A stretch of DNA of 64,000 nucleotides from Paraglaciecola arctica (GCF_018861065.1 NZ_JAHKQO010000015.1:1-64000), one strand, 5' to 3'; shown: positions 24,047 through 34,414, counted from the first letter of the stretch. Notes: generated by a model from the sequence alone, not told the origin. A program made the numbers and translations.

Positions 24047-24697
24047 TTACTGAGATTGGCTTTTCTCTTTTAGCAATAACAGGCCGACCCATACAAACCA
24101 GACTATTTGTAATAAGCCAAAAATTGCGCCTACTTGTTGCCAATTTTCAACTAATGTCATGAGTCCAAATACACTGATTAAATAGCCAAAATACACTATT
24201 TTAGGTGCAAATCTGTTTTCAATATATAAACAGGTATTCACTAAAATGACCCAAATAGCGCCAACCCATTCGATTCCTTCACCAAGCCCCATTTGCACTG
24301 CGTATATATCTCGCCATAAGGTGGTGACATCTCCAGTGAATTCGAAACGCTTTGCAAACAAAAATTCAATTGAAAAAATTGCTATAAATCCACTGGTAAA
24401 TATGTAGCAAGCCCAAAGGTAACTCGCTAACGTAGTCACTTGTTCAAGTGGCGTATGTTCTCTTTTGTTTGGTTCAAGTAAAGCGATGCTTAGCACAAGT
24501 AAAAATGCGCCAAATATTACATAAACGAAAAAATACCAGAGCTGCATTAATCCGCTGAACTTTGTCAGTGTTTGCAGACGTTCATCAGGACCATTGTTAA
24601 AATCTGGGGCAATGATGAGTATTAGTGATAAGCCTAAAATAAAACTTGTTGCACAAATAAAGGCTGACAGAGCACCTCGGCGTTGTCTTGTTCTCAT
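24047..24697 (-). CDS. Multi-pass membrane protein, unknown function
   Basis: A 216-residue inner-membrane protein with about six hydrophobic helices (starting ALSAFICATSFILGLSLILII) and short loops. The arrangement resembles DUF4386-like proteins, but I cannot assign a family with confidence. It precedes the small beta-barrel gene on the same strand with an 84-120 bp gap, so co-transcription is possible. Confidence 0.6.
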   Translation of the reverse strand: MRTRQRRGALSAFICATSFILGLSLILIIAPDFNNGPDERLQTLTKFSGLMQLWYFFVYVIFGAFLLVLSIALLEPNKREHTPLEQVTTLASYLWACYIFTSGFIAIFSIEFLFAKRFEFTGDVTTLWRDIYAVQMGLGEGIEWVGAIWVILVNTCLYIENRFAPKIVYFGYLISVFGLMTLVENWQQVGAIFGLLQIVWFVWVGLLLLKEKSQSQ

Positions 24698-25112
24698 CGG
24701 TATTCCAGGTTAAGCAATTTGTTGTTTAAGTAAACAATCGAATATTGGGATAAGTATTCTATTCGGCTTTGTGTACGTTAGTAATTAAAGAAATGTAAGT
24801 ATTTATAGCCAAAAGCTTATGCCACTTACTGTCCTATATATGCGCGTCACAAAACCGAATCACATATCAAGGGTTTGAATCAGCTCGTTTACCTTTTAAC
24901 TTTTACATAAGTAACCGGGAGTGTAAAACGTCGAAATATGATTTTGGGTCATACCTGCTGCAGCGTTCAATCTCTGATAACAGTTGTCTGATTTTAAGTA
25001 CTTTTCAACTATTAATGCTACGTAATCCAGGAATGGTTTGATAAGCTTAGGTTATGTTAATTGGCCTTATTAATCTGATGTTTTTTACGCCATCCTTTGA
25101 GATTTAATCCCT
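24698..25112. other. Intergenic region, no feature recognised
   Basis: A 415-bp AT-rich gap between divergent genes. I see no supported coding sequence, tRNA, terminator or repeat in it; it presumably contains the two promoters. Confidence 0.5.
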
Positions 25113-26186
25113 ATGTTTTTGTTGCTGCTGTATATCTTTATTGCGTTAGGTTTTTCGTTTATTTGCTCTATAGCGGAAGCCGTTATTCTTAGCATTTCCT
25201 CAGCATATATTTCTGTACTGGAAAAAAATGGCAATCCTTCAGGATCGTTATTAAAAAAACAAGTCAGTGATATTAACCGGCCTCTGGCGGCTATTCTAAG
25301 CTTAAATACTATTGCACATACTATGGGGGCCGCCGGTGCTGGTGCTCAGGCCGCGGTAGTGTTTGGTGATGCTTATTTGGGTATTGCTTCGGCTGTTTTG
25401 ACTTTATTAATTTTAGTGTTTTCAGAAATTATTCCTAAGACGCTTGGGGCAACGTACTGGCGAAAACTGGCGCCTGCTACTGCATATTTTCTTAAATATC
25501 TAATCATCGTATTGTGGCCATTGGTGCAACTGGCACAAAAAATGACCTCAAAAATGCAAGACGAGTCACCTCTAGTTGGTTTAAACAGGGATGAGTTGTC
25601 TGCAATGGCGGCGTTATCAATGGAAGAAGGCCAAATAGCAGCCCGTGAGGCTACTGTGATGCAGAATCTCCTGAACTTAAAGCAGCTTAAAGTGCGCCAA
25701 GCGATGACTCACAGAACGGTGGTCTTTTCTTTACCTGATACAATGACAGTTGCACAATTTTTAGATAAGCACGCTGACGTTTCGTTTTCACGTATCCCTA
25801 TCTATGAAGATGGTGAACCTGAAAAAATTTGTGGTTACGTTTTAAAATCAGATTTGTTGCTGGCCTTTGCCCGTGGTAATTCAGACAAGACACTTAAAAA
25901 CTATCAAAAGGATATGGTCACCATTCTAAGTAGTATGTCTCTGGCTAATGCGTTTTTACCTCTGCATTCGCAACGAGGAAATATGTTACTTATAGTCGAT
26001 GAATATGGCGGCTTAGAAGGAGTATTAACCGTTGAAGACTTGGTGGAAAGCTTATTTGGAATTGACATTATTGATGAAAGTGATCAGGTTGTTAGCATGC
26101 GAAAGTTAGCACGAATATTGGCTAAAAGGCGCGAAAAGAAACGCCTACGAAAGTATGAAAAGACAAACAGTTCAAATACAAAGTAG
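25113..26186 (+). CDS. CNNM/CBS-domain ion transporter (CorC/HlyC group)
   Basis: A 357-residue membrane protein. Residues 1-175 form the DUF21/CNNM transmembrane domain, including SIAEAVILSISSAYISVLEKNG, LSLNTIAHTMGAAGAGA and FSEIIPKTLGATYWRKLAP. A pair of CBS domains follows (about 190-310; VRQAMTHRTVVFSL and VDEYGGLEGVLTVEDLVESLFG). The C-terminal CorC_HlyC transporter-associated domain is missing; the protein ends in a basic tail. Family members export or transport Mg2+ or Co2+. lolD starts 6 bp after its stop. Confidence 0.85.
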   Translation: MFLLLLYIFIALGFSFICSIAEAVILSISSAYISVLEKNGNPSGSLLKKQVSDINRPLAAILSLNTIAHTMGAAGAGAQAAVVFGDAYLGIASAVLTLLILVFSEIIPKTLGATYWRKLAPATAYFLKYLIIVLWPLVQLAQKMTSKMQDESPLVGLNRDELSAMAALSMEEGQIAAREATVMQNLLNLKQLKVRQAMTHRTVVFSLPDTMTVAQFLDKHADVSFSRIPIYEDGEPEKICGYVLKSDLLLAFARGNSDKTLKNYQKDMVTILSSMSLANAFLPLHSQRGNMLLIVDEYGGLEGVLTVEDLVESLFGIDIIDESDQVVSMRKLARILAKRREKKRLRKYEKTNSSNTK

Positions 26187-26192
26187 GGAAAT

Positions 26193-26906
26193 GTGCTGAA
26201 TATGGGTGAGTTACTCAGATGTACTAATCTAAGCAAAGAATACAGTGACGCAGAGAATACAGTTAAGGTCCTCAAAAATGTGAACTTTGTAATAAATACC
26301 GCTGAACAAGTGGCTATTGTGGGAAGTTCTGGTTCAGGTAAAAGTACGTTATTGCATTTACTAGGGGCGTTAGATAAACCTACATCGGGGGAAGTATCGT
26401 TTCAACAACAAGATATATTCTCTTTTAACAGTAACCAACAAGCCAATTTTCGTAATCAATCCCTTGGTTTTGTGTATCAGTTTCATCATTTGTTACCTGA
26501 GTTTAGTGCTTTAGAAAATGTCGCTATGCCTTTGATGATTGCCAATAAACCACTGAAACTAGCAAATGAAATGGCACTTTCGATGTTAGATAAGGTCGGT
26601 TTATCACATAGATACAGCCATAAGCCTGCTGAACTATCAGGTGGTGAACGACAACGCGTAGCGATTGCTAGGGCATTGGTTACTCAACCTAAGTTAATAC
26701 TGGCAGACGAACCGACAGGAAATCTAGATCAAAAAACAGGTGAGAGTATTTATCAATTGCTCAGTGATTTGCGAGAGCAAATGCAAACCAGTTTTGTGGT
26801 TGTAACTCATGATACACAATTGGCAAAAAGGTTAGACCGTTCGCTTAACTTAATAGATGGGCAATTAACTGACGCAGACAGTCAACCCTTGGCGAGTAGT
26901 CACTAG
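26193..26906 (+). CDS. lolD: Lipoprotein-releasing system ATPase LolD
   Basis: A 237-residue ABC ATPase of the MacB/LolD group, which powers release of outer-membrane lipoproteins from the inner membrane to LolA. Walker [10 protein letters not shown], the LolD-type [21 protein letters not shown], signature LSGGERQR and Walker [13 protein letters not shown] are intact. The start is GTG at 26193 with AGGGA just upstream; ATG at 26202 is an alternative. Its stop overlaps the lolE start by one base. Confidence 0.93.
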   Translation: MLNMGELLRCTNLSKEYSDAENTVKVLKNVNFVINTAEQVAIVGSSGSGKSTLLHLLGALDKPTSGEVSFQQQDIFSFNSNQQANFRNQSLGFVYQFHHLLPEFSALENVAMPLMIANKPLKLANEMALSMLDKVGLSHRYSHKPAELSGGERQRVAIARALVTQPKLILADEPTGNLDQKTGESIYQLLSDLREQMQTSFVVVTHDTQLAKRLDRSLNLIDGQLTDADSQPLASSH

Positions 26907-28141
26907 TGCATTTAGTTTGGTTGTTGGCATGGCGTTTTCGCACCAATAAACGTCAAAATGGTTTTATTTCGTTCATTTCCGCTTCATCAACTTTCGGGAT
27001 CGGTTTAGGCTGTTTTGTGCTGATATTATTATTATCAGTGATGAATGGATTTGAAAAAGAATTGAAGGACCGCTTATTGTCCGTTATCCCTCATGCCGAG
27101 TTTAAGTCAGTGTCTGCAAGTGGTATCTATAATTGGCCAGCAGAAATCACTGCTTTGCAACAGCACCCTGAAGTGACATTTGTTGAGCCCTATGTAAACG
27201 CTACTGGCATGTTGCAAAAAGGCAATAAGATGAAGGCTATCGAGATGACTGCCATAGATCCACTTTATGCTGCTCAGGGGGTTGTACCGAGTTTGCTCAC
27301 CATTGATCAATGGCAGCAATTTCAAACCGACGAAAACGCCACTTTGTTAGGCATAGGGTTGATGAATAAACTGGATTTAAGTATCGGTGATAAAGTTCAG
27401 ATTTTACTGCCACAGTTGTCTACTGATTTAAGCTTAAGTGCCCCGAAAACACTGAGACTCAATATTATTGCTAGTTTAGATATGGGCGGTGAATTGAGTA
27501 ATCATATCGGTTTTATGCATATGTCGCTTGCTGCGCAGGCTCAGAATATTGAGCATGGAGCACAGGGGATACGCTTAAGATACAAAGATGCATTTATGGC
27601 CAGAGATTTGACTCGACAAATTGGATACCAGTTATCACCGGAAGTCTATATGTCAGATTGGACAATTAAAAACGGAAATCTATATCAAGATATTCAATTA
27701 GTGCGAGCAGTAGTGTATATCGCATTAATACTCGTTATTGCTGTGGCGTGTTTCAATATAGTGTCTACGTTAGTCATGGCAGTAAATGAAAAACAAAGTG
27801 AAATCGCGATGCTAAAAAGTATGGGGGCAAAAAATCGCCTCATTATAGGTGTGTTTATGTTGCAAGGAACCTTTAACGGTCTAATTGGTACGGTGATTGG
27901 GGTACTGTTAGGGGTTTTGATGGCAAGTAATCTGCCTGAAGTAGCACGTTTTTTAGAAGATATATTCCAAGTGCAGTTTTTGTCCGGTGATGTCTATTTT
28001 ATCGATTTTTTACCCTCTGAATTAAATTGGAATGAAGTGTTACTTACGGCTTTCATAGCGATACTTTTAAGTGTTTTGGCAACTTTATATCCTGCCATTA
28101 AGGCCGCTAAAATTAATCCTGCTACAGTGCTAGGACATTGA
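26906..28141 (+). CDS. lolE: Lipoprotein-releasing system permease LolE
   Basis: A 411-residue FtsX-type permease with four transmembrane helices (one near the N-terminus, three in the last 140 residues) and a periplasmic domain between. The start region FISFISASSTFGIGLG...VMNGFEKELKDRLLSVIPHAE is closer to E. coli LolE (VVPHGE) than to LolC. Start is GTG overlapping the lolD stop (TAGTG). No lolC lies next to it, unlike the E. coli lolCDE order, so LolC is encoded elsewhere or this permease works as a homodimer. Confidence 0.88.
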   Translation: MHLVWLLAWRFRTNKRQNGFISFISASSTFGIGLGCFVLILLLSVMNGFEKELKDRLLSVIPHAEFKSVSASGIYNWPAEITALQQHPEVTFVEPYVNATGMLQKGNKMKAIEMTAIDPLYAAQGVVPSLLTIDQWQQFQTDENATLLGIGLMNKLDLSIGDKVQILLPQLSTDLSLSAPKTLRLNIIASLDMGGELSNHIGFMHMSLAAQAQNIEHGAQGIRLRYKDAFMARDLTRQIGYQLSPEVYMSDWTIKNGNLYQDIQLVRAVVYIALILVIAVACFNIVSTLVMAVNEKQSEIAMLKSMGAKNRLIIGVFMLQGTFNGLIGTVIGVLLGVLMASNLPEVARFLEDIFQVQFLSGDVYFIDFLPSELNWNEVLLTAFIAILLSVLATLYPAIKAAKINPATVLGH

Positions 28142-28147
28142 AATAAC

Positions 28148-30427
28148 ATGACTAAATTGACAATAAAAGTAAAAAACTTAGAAGTGACCGAACAAAAGAG
28201 TTGGGCTGCTGGGGTACCAGCAGTATTGTCTGCCTATAAAAATGTGACTAGCAAAGTCGGGCCTTTTAAAGGGACTAAACTGTTAACCAAACTAAATCAA
28301 ATTGAAGGATTTGATTGTCCAGGTTGTGCTTGGCCAGATCCATTATTAAAACGAGCAACCTTTGAATTTTGTGAAAATGGTGCAAAAGCCGTCGCAGACG
28401 AAGCAACCCTAAAGCGGGCAACAGCGGCATTTTTTGGTAACTACAGTATTGACGATTTAAAAACCAAGTCTGATCGTTGGTTAAACGATCAAGGACGTTT
28501 AGTCGAACCTTTATATTTGGCTGAGGGGGCTAAGTTTTATCAGCCTATCAGTTGGGAAAAGGCTTTGAATTTAGTTGCCAACGAGTTAAAAGAACTCGAA
28601 TCACCTGACCATGCTGCTTTTTATACTTCTGGGCGAACCAGCAATGAAGCGGCGTTTTTATACCAATTATTTGTTCGGCAATTTGGTACGAATAATCTTC
28701 CAGATTGTTCCAATATGTGTCATGAATCTAGTGGGGTAGGCTTAACTGAAACTATAGGTATAGGCAAAGGCAGTGTTTCTCTCGATGATTTAGAAAATAG
28801 CCAAGCAATATTCATATTTGGTCAAAATCCTGGTTCAAACCATCCGCGAATGTTGAGTTCATTGCAAGCCGCTAAACGTCAAGGCGCAAAGATAGTTGCG
28901 ATCAACCCAATGGACGAAACAGGTTTACAACGTTTCAAGAATCCACAAGAAATAGAAGGGGTCATAGGTTCAGGTACCGCATTAAGAGATCTATATCTAC
29001 CGGTTAAGATAAATGGTGATGTGGCTTTCTTAAAAGGTTTGTGCAAAGTGTTAATTGAAAGAGATGACGCTGGCCAAGAAGTGTTAGATAAAGACTTCAT
29101 CACAATTTATTGTAGCGGTTTTGACAAGTTTAAAGAGGATCTCTTAGCCGCATCTTGGGACGATATTGAGTTGCATAGTGGTTTGACTCAAATTCAAATC
29201 AATCAAGCTGCAGATATTGCTTGTGCCTCCCAAAAAACCATATGTTGTTGGGCAATGGGAATGACTCAGCATAAAAATGCGGTGGCTAACATCCAGTTGA
29301 TGACCAACTTCTTAATGTTGCAAGGCAATTTAGGGAAACCAGGTGCCGGTGTATGCCCCGTGCGCGGACATAGTAATGTGCAGGGCGATCGCACTATGGG
29401 TATTTGGGAAAAACCCAGTGATTCTTTTTTAGATGCCTTGCAGCATACATATAACTTTAAGGTGCCAAGAGAATATGGTTATGACGCTGTCGAAACTGTT
29501 GAGGCGATGGCCCAAGGTAAAGTTAAGGTGTTGTTCGCCTTGGGTGGTAATTTTTATCGTGCCATGCCTGATCACCAGTTAACAAAACAAGCACTAAGCC
29601 ACTGTGAATTAACGGTGCAAGTTTCGACTAAATTAAATCAATCACACCTATATACCGGTAAAAATGCCTTGATTTTACCGGCCTTGGGTCGCACCGAAAT
29701 CGATCGGCAATCTTCGGGTATTCAAACCGTCACCGTAGAAAATTCTATGGGAGTAGTACAAACATCCCACGGTAAAATACCGCCAGCCTCAGACTACTTA
29801 AAAAGTGAAATAGCCATTTTAGCTGAGTTAGCATTGTTAACTTTACCCAACAGTAAAATTAATTGGCAGCAAATGCGAGACGATTATAAATATATTCGCG
29901 AAGGCATTGAGCAGGTGATCCCAGGATTTGAAAATTTCGAGCAACGCATCCAACAATTGGGTGAGTTTGAATTGCCAAATGCCGTTAGAGATGAACGTAA
30001 ATTTTCAACGTTAAATGGTAAAGCGAATTTTATTGTACATGATATCGAGTCGGTTAAGGTACCGAGAGGTTGCTTATTAATGATGACAATCCGTAGTCAT
30101 GATCAATTTAATACCACAATTTATACTAACAATGATAGGTATCGTGGAATACACGGTAGTCGCAGAGTTGTTTTTGTCAATGTTGATGATTTAAATGATT
30201 TGGGTTTAAAGGATGGGCAGCAAGTCAACATTCATAGCCATTGGCCAAATGAAGACTCAAAAATCAGAACGGTAAAACAGTTTACTGTGGTGAAGTACCA
30301 TATTCCCAGAGGTTGCGCTGCTAGCTATTATCCTGAAACTAATGACTTGATCCCGTTAAGTAGTGTGGCAGATAAAAGTAATACACCCGCATACAAATCA
30401 GTTGTGATCAGTTTAGAAGCGATATAG
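28148..30427 (+). CDS. FdhF/YdeP-family molybdopterin oxidoreductase
   Basis: A 759-residue soluble bis-MGD enzyme of the YdeP group. The N-terminal FDCPGCAWPDP and FCENGAKAVADEAT are YdeP-like. The molybdopterin domain includes FYTSGRTSNEAAFLYQLFVRQFG, NNLPDCSNMCHESS and FGQNPGSNHPRML; the C-terminal MopB-binding domain starts near LLMMTIRSHDQFNTT. There is no Tat signal, so it is cytoplasmic. YdeP affects acid resistance in E. coli, but the substrate of the family is unknown. It begins 6 bp after lolE and is probably in the same operon, an odd partnership. Confidence 0.88.
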   Translation: MTKLTIKVKNLEVTEQKSWAAGVPAVLSAYKNVTSKVGPFKGTKLLTKLNQIEGFDCPGCAWPDPLLKRATFEFCENGAKAVADEATLKRATAAFFGNYSIDDLKTKSDRWLNDQGRLVEPLYLAEGAKFYQPISWEKALNLVANELKELESPDHAAFYTSGRTSNEAAFLYQLFVRQFGTNNLPDCSNMCHESSGVGLTETIGIGKGSVSLDDLENSQAIFIFGQNPGSNHPRMLSSLQAAKRQGAKIVAINPMDETGLQRFKNPQEIEGVIGSGTALRDLYLPVKINGDVAFLKGLCKVLIERDDAGQEVLDKDFITIYCSGFDKFKEDLLAASWDDIELHSGLTQIQINQAADIACASQKTICCWAMGMTQHKNAVANIQLMTNFLMLQGNLGKPGAGVCPVRGHSNVQGDRTMGIWEKPSDSFLDALQHTYNFKVPREYGYDAVETVEAMAQGKVKVLFALGGNFYRAMPDHQLTKQALSHCELTVQVSTKLNQSHLYTGKNALILPALGRTEIDRQSSGIQTVTVENSMGVVQTSHGKIPPASDYLKSEIAILAELALLTLPNSKINWQQMRDDYKYIREGIEQVIPGFENFEQRIQQLGEFELPNAVRDERKFSTLNGKANFIVHDIESVKVPRGCLLMMTIRSHDQFNTTIYTNNDRYRGIHGSRRVVFVNVDDLNDLGLKDGQQVNIHSHWPNEDSKIRTVKQFTVVKYHIPRGCAASYYPETNDLIPLSSVADKSNTPAYKSVVISLEAI

Positions 30428-30456
30428 ATATTAAATAAACGTTATTGATTCACAAA

Positions 30457-30515
30457 ATAGCGACTGCAGAAAATCTCGGCATTGGAATGTTTTTCTGCGA
30501 TCGCTATATGTTTTT
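30457..30515. terminator. Terminator between the YdeP-like gene and efpL
   Basis: ATAGCGA-CT-GCAGAAAA pairs with TTTTCTGC-GA-TCGCTAT (30457-30507), and ATGTTTTTATT follows. It lies between two convergent genes and may serve both directions. Confidence 0.75.
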
Positions 30516-30529
30516 ATTCCGTTAACTGT

Positions 30530-31102
30530 TTAGGAATCGGCGCGCCCCATAAATTTGCTTTCAGTTGTATTCACTTTGATTTTTTCCCCTGAAGCGATGT
30601 ACTCAGGCACCTGAACAACTAATCCTGTGGATAGTGTAGCGGGTTTAGTGCGGGCACTGGCTGATGCACCTTTAATTGAGGGATCAGTTTCTGTGATTAA
30701 CAAATCTACCGAAGCGGGTAGTTCAACGCCCACTGGTTTTCCCTCAACCAATAAAATTTGTAAACCTTTAGTATCTTCAGTGATAAATGGTAGTTCATCA
30801 CTGATGGTTGCCGAGTTTAAAGGATAAGAGGAGTAATCTTCGTCATCCATAAATACATATTCATCGCCATCAACGTAAGAAAAACTGACTTTATTGCGGT
30901 GAAAGTCGACTAGATTGAGCACTTCATCGGCTTTAAAACTCTCATCTGCTTTAGCTCCAGTGCCTACTTCATATAAGCGCATTCTATACAAGCTGGCACC
31001 CGCTCTGCCACTAGGAGTCAACTTATTAATGTCTTTGACTAAATAGGTTTTTCCATTATGTTCAACGGCGGCATTCTTTTTGATTTCACTAGCTTTTGGC
31101 AT
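30530..31102 (-). CDS. efpL: Elongation factor P-like protein EfpL (YeiP)
   Basis: A 190-residue EF-P paralogue with the three usual beta-barrel domains; family length is 190 in E. coli. The tip of domain I reads [12 protein letters not shown], the longer loop typical of EfpL rather than EF-P, without the modified lysine of EF-P. These proteins bind the ribosome near the E/P sites and help stalled peptide-bond formation. Monocistronic, divergent from yoaA. Confidence 0.92.
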   Translation of the reverse strand: MPKASEIKKNAAVEHNGKTYLVKDINKLTPSGRAGASLYRMRLYEVGTGAKADESFKADEVLNLVDFHRNKVSFSYVDGDEYVFMDDEDYSSYPLNSATISDELPFITEDTKGLQILLVEGKPVGVELPASVDLLITETDPSIKGASASARTKPATLSTGLVVQVPEYIASGEKIKVNTTESKFMGRADS

Positions 31103-31261
31103 CGTATTGACCCTTAATAATTTTGCGGCAAAAATAACATGAAATCTAAGCGAGGCAAAGGTCGTTGTTGTTGATGATAAGCAATTTCCGCTCGTTAGTT
31201 GCTATGCTTTTTGGCATAATCCATGGCTATTTTTTGAATCCTAATTATTCCTTAAGGCAAT

Positions 31262-33205
31262 ATGTCGAAAACATCTCACTTGTTTGCAGCCGATGGCAAA
31301 TTATCTGAAGCCATAGATGGTTTTGTGCCGCGCCAAGCGCAAACTGACATGGCAGTTGCCGTGGAAAGCACTATTAAGAACAAAGCGCCCCTTATTGTTG
31401 AAGCTGGAACAGGAACAGGTAAAACCTTTGCTTATTTAGCACCAGCGTTGTTGTCTCAAAGAAAAACCATTGTTTCGACAGGGACAAAAAATTTACAGGA
31501 ACAGTTGTTTCATCGTGACTTGCCATTAATCAAAAAGGCGTTAGGGTCCAATGGTAAAACAGCTTTGTTAAAAGGCCGTGCTAATTATTTATGTTTACAT
31601 CGATTGCGACAGCATAGTGGCAACACCAACCTAATTGACAGACAAACTTTAACCGAACTTACGCAAGTACGAGAGTGGGCATCAACTACCAAAACCGGTG
31701 ATATGGGGGATATGAAGACCTTGGCAGAGGACGCTAAAGTGTTGCCTTTTGTTACCTCTACTGCTGATAACTGTTTAGGTAAGGAATGTTCTGATTACGA
31801 AGATTGTTATATGGTTAAGGCGCGTCGTAAAGCGCTAGATGCAGACGTCGTTGTGGTTAATCATCATCTGTTTTTTGCAGATATGGCATTAAAGGATACG
31901 GGGTTTGGAGAGCTGATACCTGAAGCTGATGTGGTAATATTTGATGAAGCTCATCAAATACCTGATATTGCCAGCGAGTATTTTGGGGAGACGTTTTCGA
32001 GTAGGCAAATGCAGGATATTAGTCGTGATGTTGAAGTGGTTTACCGCACCGTACTCAAAGACGCGAAACAACTTCAAAGTGCTGCTGAAAAATGCAAAAT
32101 GATTGCTGCGGATTTACGTATTCTATTCCCTGAAAATCCCACCAAGGGTAATTGGCGTCAAATGTTGTCCCGTGAAGATGTACAAACACAAGTCTTTAAA
32201 TTGACCGATAGTCTAGAAGTATTTTATGAAGTGCTTAAATTACACCTGGGTCGCGACAAAGATTTAGACAGTATTTTTGAGAGAGTGTCAGAAATAAAAG
32301 GAAAGTTGGCGTGTTTAACTGATGTAACTCAATTGGGTGTCAGCCTGTGGTACGAAACCACAATGCGGCATATAGTTTTGCATCTAACTCCACTAAGCAT
32401 ATCCCAAAAATTTGCTGATTTTATTGCGGAGCCAAAACGAAGTTGGGTTTTTACGTCGGCGACCTTGATGGTTGACGGTGGCTTTAAACATTTTCAGAAA
32501 CAAATGGGTCTAAATAATGCCACGACTTTGTCTTTGGATAGCCCATTTGATTATCCTAATCAAGCCATGTTGTGTGTGCCGCGATTTTTACCAGAACCCA
32601 ATGCGCGTGAAATGCGCGCGACTTTATTAGATATTTCTATCCAACTTGTTAAAGCGAGTCGTGGTCGCTGTTTTCTATTGTTCACTAGTCATGCAACGTT
32701 AAATGCCATTGCTGAACAACTCAAAGATAGAATCGATAATCCTATTTTGGTACAAGGCTCGACAACCAAACGGGCATTGTTAGAAAGTTACATTGAAAAC
32801 AAAGACGCGGTGTTGTTAGGTACGGGGGCTTTTTGGGAAGGTGTGGATGTGCGAGGCGATGATTTAACTTGTGTTTTAATCGATAAGTTACCTTTTGCAT
32901 CCCCAGATGACCCATTGTTACAAGCTAGAATTGAAGATTGTCGCAAAAATGGTGGAAACCCATTTGCTCAATTACAAATTCCTCAAGCTGCCATCGCTTT
33001 AAAACAAGGGGCTGGGCGTTTGATACGTGACGAAACTGATAAGGGGGTGTTGGTAATATGTGATAACAGATTGGTGACAAAAGACTATGGGAAAATTTTT
33101 ATGGGTAGTTTACCTGATATGCATCGTACTCGAGACTTACCAAAAGCATTAGATTTTTTACAACAAATAAACAGCGATACAGATGAAGTAGAGATTCAAT
33201 CATGA
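31262..33205 (+). CDS. yoaA: DinG-type ATP-dependent DNA helicase YoaA
   Basis: A 647-residue XPD/DinG-family helicase with an iron-sulfur cluster. Walker A is AGTGTGKT (48-55), the DEAH box is VIFDEAHQ (about 226), and the cluster cysteines appear in NYLCLHR and DNCLGKECSDYEDCYM (about 113-180). C-terminal helicase motifs include LLFTSHATLNAI, GTGAFWEGVDVRG and QGAGRLIRDETDKG. YoaA works with the HolC clamp-loader subunit in replication-fork repair. It overlaps tsaB by 4 bp, as in E. coli. Confidence 0.93.
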   Translation: MSKTSHLFAADGKLSEAIDGFVPRQAQTDMAVAVESTIKNKAPLIVEAGTGTGKTFAYLAPALLSQRKTIVSTGTKNLQEQLFHRDLPLIKKALGSNGKTALLKGRANYLCLHRLRQHSGNTNLIDRQTLTELTQVREWASTTKTGDMGDMKTLAEDAKVLPFVTSTADNCLGKECSDYEDCYMVKARRKALDADVVVVNHHLFFADMALKDTGFGELIPEADVVIFDEAHQIPDIASEYFGETFSSRQMQDISRDVEVVYRTVLKDAKQLQSAAEKCKMIAADLRILFPENPTKGNWRQMLSREDVQTQVFKLTDSLEVFYEVLKLHLGRDKDLDSIFERVSEIKGKLACLTDVTQLGVSLWYETTMRHIVLHLTPLSISQKFADFIAEPKRSWVFTSATLMVDGGFKHFQKQMGLNNATTLSLDSPFDYPNQAMLCVPRFLPEPNAREMRATLLDISIQLVKASRGRCFLLFTSHATLNAIAEQLKDRIDNPILVQGSTTKRALLESYIENKDAVLLGTGAFWEGVDVRGDDLTCVLIDKLPFASPDDPLLQARIEDCRKNGGNPFAQLQIPQAAIALKQGAGRLIRDETDKGVLVICDNRLVTKDYGKIFMGSLPDMHRTRDLPKALDFLQQINSDTDEVEIQS

Positions 33206-33894
33206 AAATTTTAGTTATCGATACCGCAACTGAAGCGTGTTCCGTAGCGCTCGAGGTTAATGGACAGGTATATAGTCGTTTTGAAATTTGTCCACAACAA
33301 CAAAGTCAACGTATCTTGCCGATGATTGATGAGGTGTTAAAGGAAGCAAATTTAGGTATACAGGATGTTGATTACCTAGGATTTGGACGCGGTCCAGGCA
33401 GTTTTACTGGCGTGCGTATCGCAACCGGTGTGCTACAGGGATTAGCACTAGGTACAGGTCATAAAGTGGTTGGTATATCGACTTTGGCGGCAATGGCTCA
33501 GCAAGCCTACATGCAACATCAGTGTGAACATGTCACGGCTGCTATCGATGCTCGAATGTCTGAAGTGTATTTTGCACAGTTTAAACTAGAACAAGACGTC
33601 ATGACACTTACAGGAATTGAACAGGTTATTTCACCTTTACAAGCTTTGGAAATACTTGGGCAAAATCCTAGTTCATGTGGATCCGCGGTAGGTACGGGTT
33701 GGCAAGCCTATTCTGATTTAAATATGTTTGAGGGAATACAGCAACAAGCCAGTATTCTGTATCCAGATGCAAAGTATATGCTTGTGTTGGCTAAGCATCT
33801 AATTAAAAACGGTTATTCAAGCGATGTAGAAGAAATCGAGCCGGTCTATTTACGTGACAAAGTTACATGGAAAAAATTGCCAGGAAAAGAGTAG
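33202..33894 (+). CDS. tsaB: tRNA threonylcarbamoyladenosine protein TsaB
   Basis: A 230-residue ASKHA-fold protein (YeaZ) needed with TsaC, TsaD and TsaE to make t6A37 in tRNAs reading ANN codons. The start MKILVIDTATEACSVAL, the GFGRGPGSFTGVRIATG loop and the AAIDARMSEVY segment are diagnostic. It overlaps the yoaA stop (ATGA), so the two are co-translated. Confidence 0.94.
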   Translation: MKILVIDTATEACSVALEVNGQVYSRFEICPQQQSQRILPMIDEVLKEANLGIQDVDYLGFGRGPGSFTGVRIATGVLQGLALGTGHKVVGISTLAAMAQQAYMQHQCEHVTAAIDARMSEVYFAQFKLEQDVMTLTGIEQVISPLQALEILGQNPSSCGSAVGTGWQAYSDLNMFEGIQQQASILYPDAKYMLVLAKHLIKNGYSSDVEEIEPVYLRDKVTWKKLPGKE

Positions 33895-34013
33895 CTATTA
33901 ACTCAATAATCTTGGAACGATTCTTGTATCGGCTTTCAGGTGTGTTCTGGGGTCGAATTCAAAATAGCCCTAAAATATTGGTTTTCATTGTGGTTTAAGA
34001 TTAGGAAAAGTGG

Positions 34014-34316
34014 TTGAGTTTAGAGTCGGTATCAACATTAAAAACATCTGATATACCCCGTTCTTCACGGGATAAACCCCGTGTCGCTAAATCAGATAGT
34101 AATCACAATGAAGAGCAATCTAGTCCGAAAGCTTCGATTATTCGTGCCGGCGATAATGACAGTTTCGAAAAAGCGGCGTCGTTTAAACAACAAAGCAATA
34201 CAATTTCTGGCAATAGCTTAAATGAAAAGTCTGCGATTGCCGCTTATGAAAGCGTAGCTAAAGAGCAGCAACGTCAAGGCATCCAATTGCTGTTAGGTGT
34301 TGACACATTCGTTTGA
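34014..34316 (+). CDS. Small conserved protein, unknown function
   Basis: A 100-residue, hydrophilic, largely disordered protein starting at TTG with AGGA 7 bases upstream. Only its C-terminus looks conserved: EKSAIAAYESVAKEQQRQGIQLLLGVDTFV, similar to the endings of other short gammaproteobacterial proteins of unknown function (Y-x6-QR-x2-IQ-x3-GVD). It lies between tsaB and slp on the same strand. No function can be given. Confidence 0.55.
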   Translation: MSLESVSTLKTSDIPRSSRDKPRVAKSDSNHNEEQSSPKASIIRAGDNDSFEKAASFKQQSNTISGNSLNEKSAIAAYESVAKEQQRQGIQLLLGVDTFV

Positions 34317-34414
34317 TGTATTCGTTTATTTAATAGATATCAAAATAACATTAAAATTCAGTCACTGTTCAGTTACTATGGATACCATAATATTTGAACT
34401 TTCTAAGGATCATT

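Noticed and set aside
28148-30427. Assimilatory nitrate reductase for the nitrate cluster
   Set aside because: The molybdoenzyme here has YdeP/FdhF-type features (CPGCAWPDP, no NasA iron-sulfur N-terminus) and lies 12 kb away behind lolDE.
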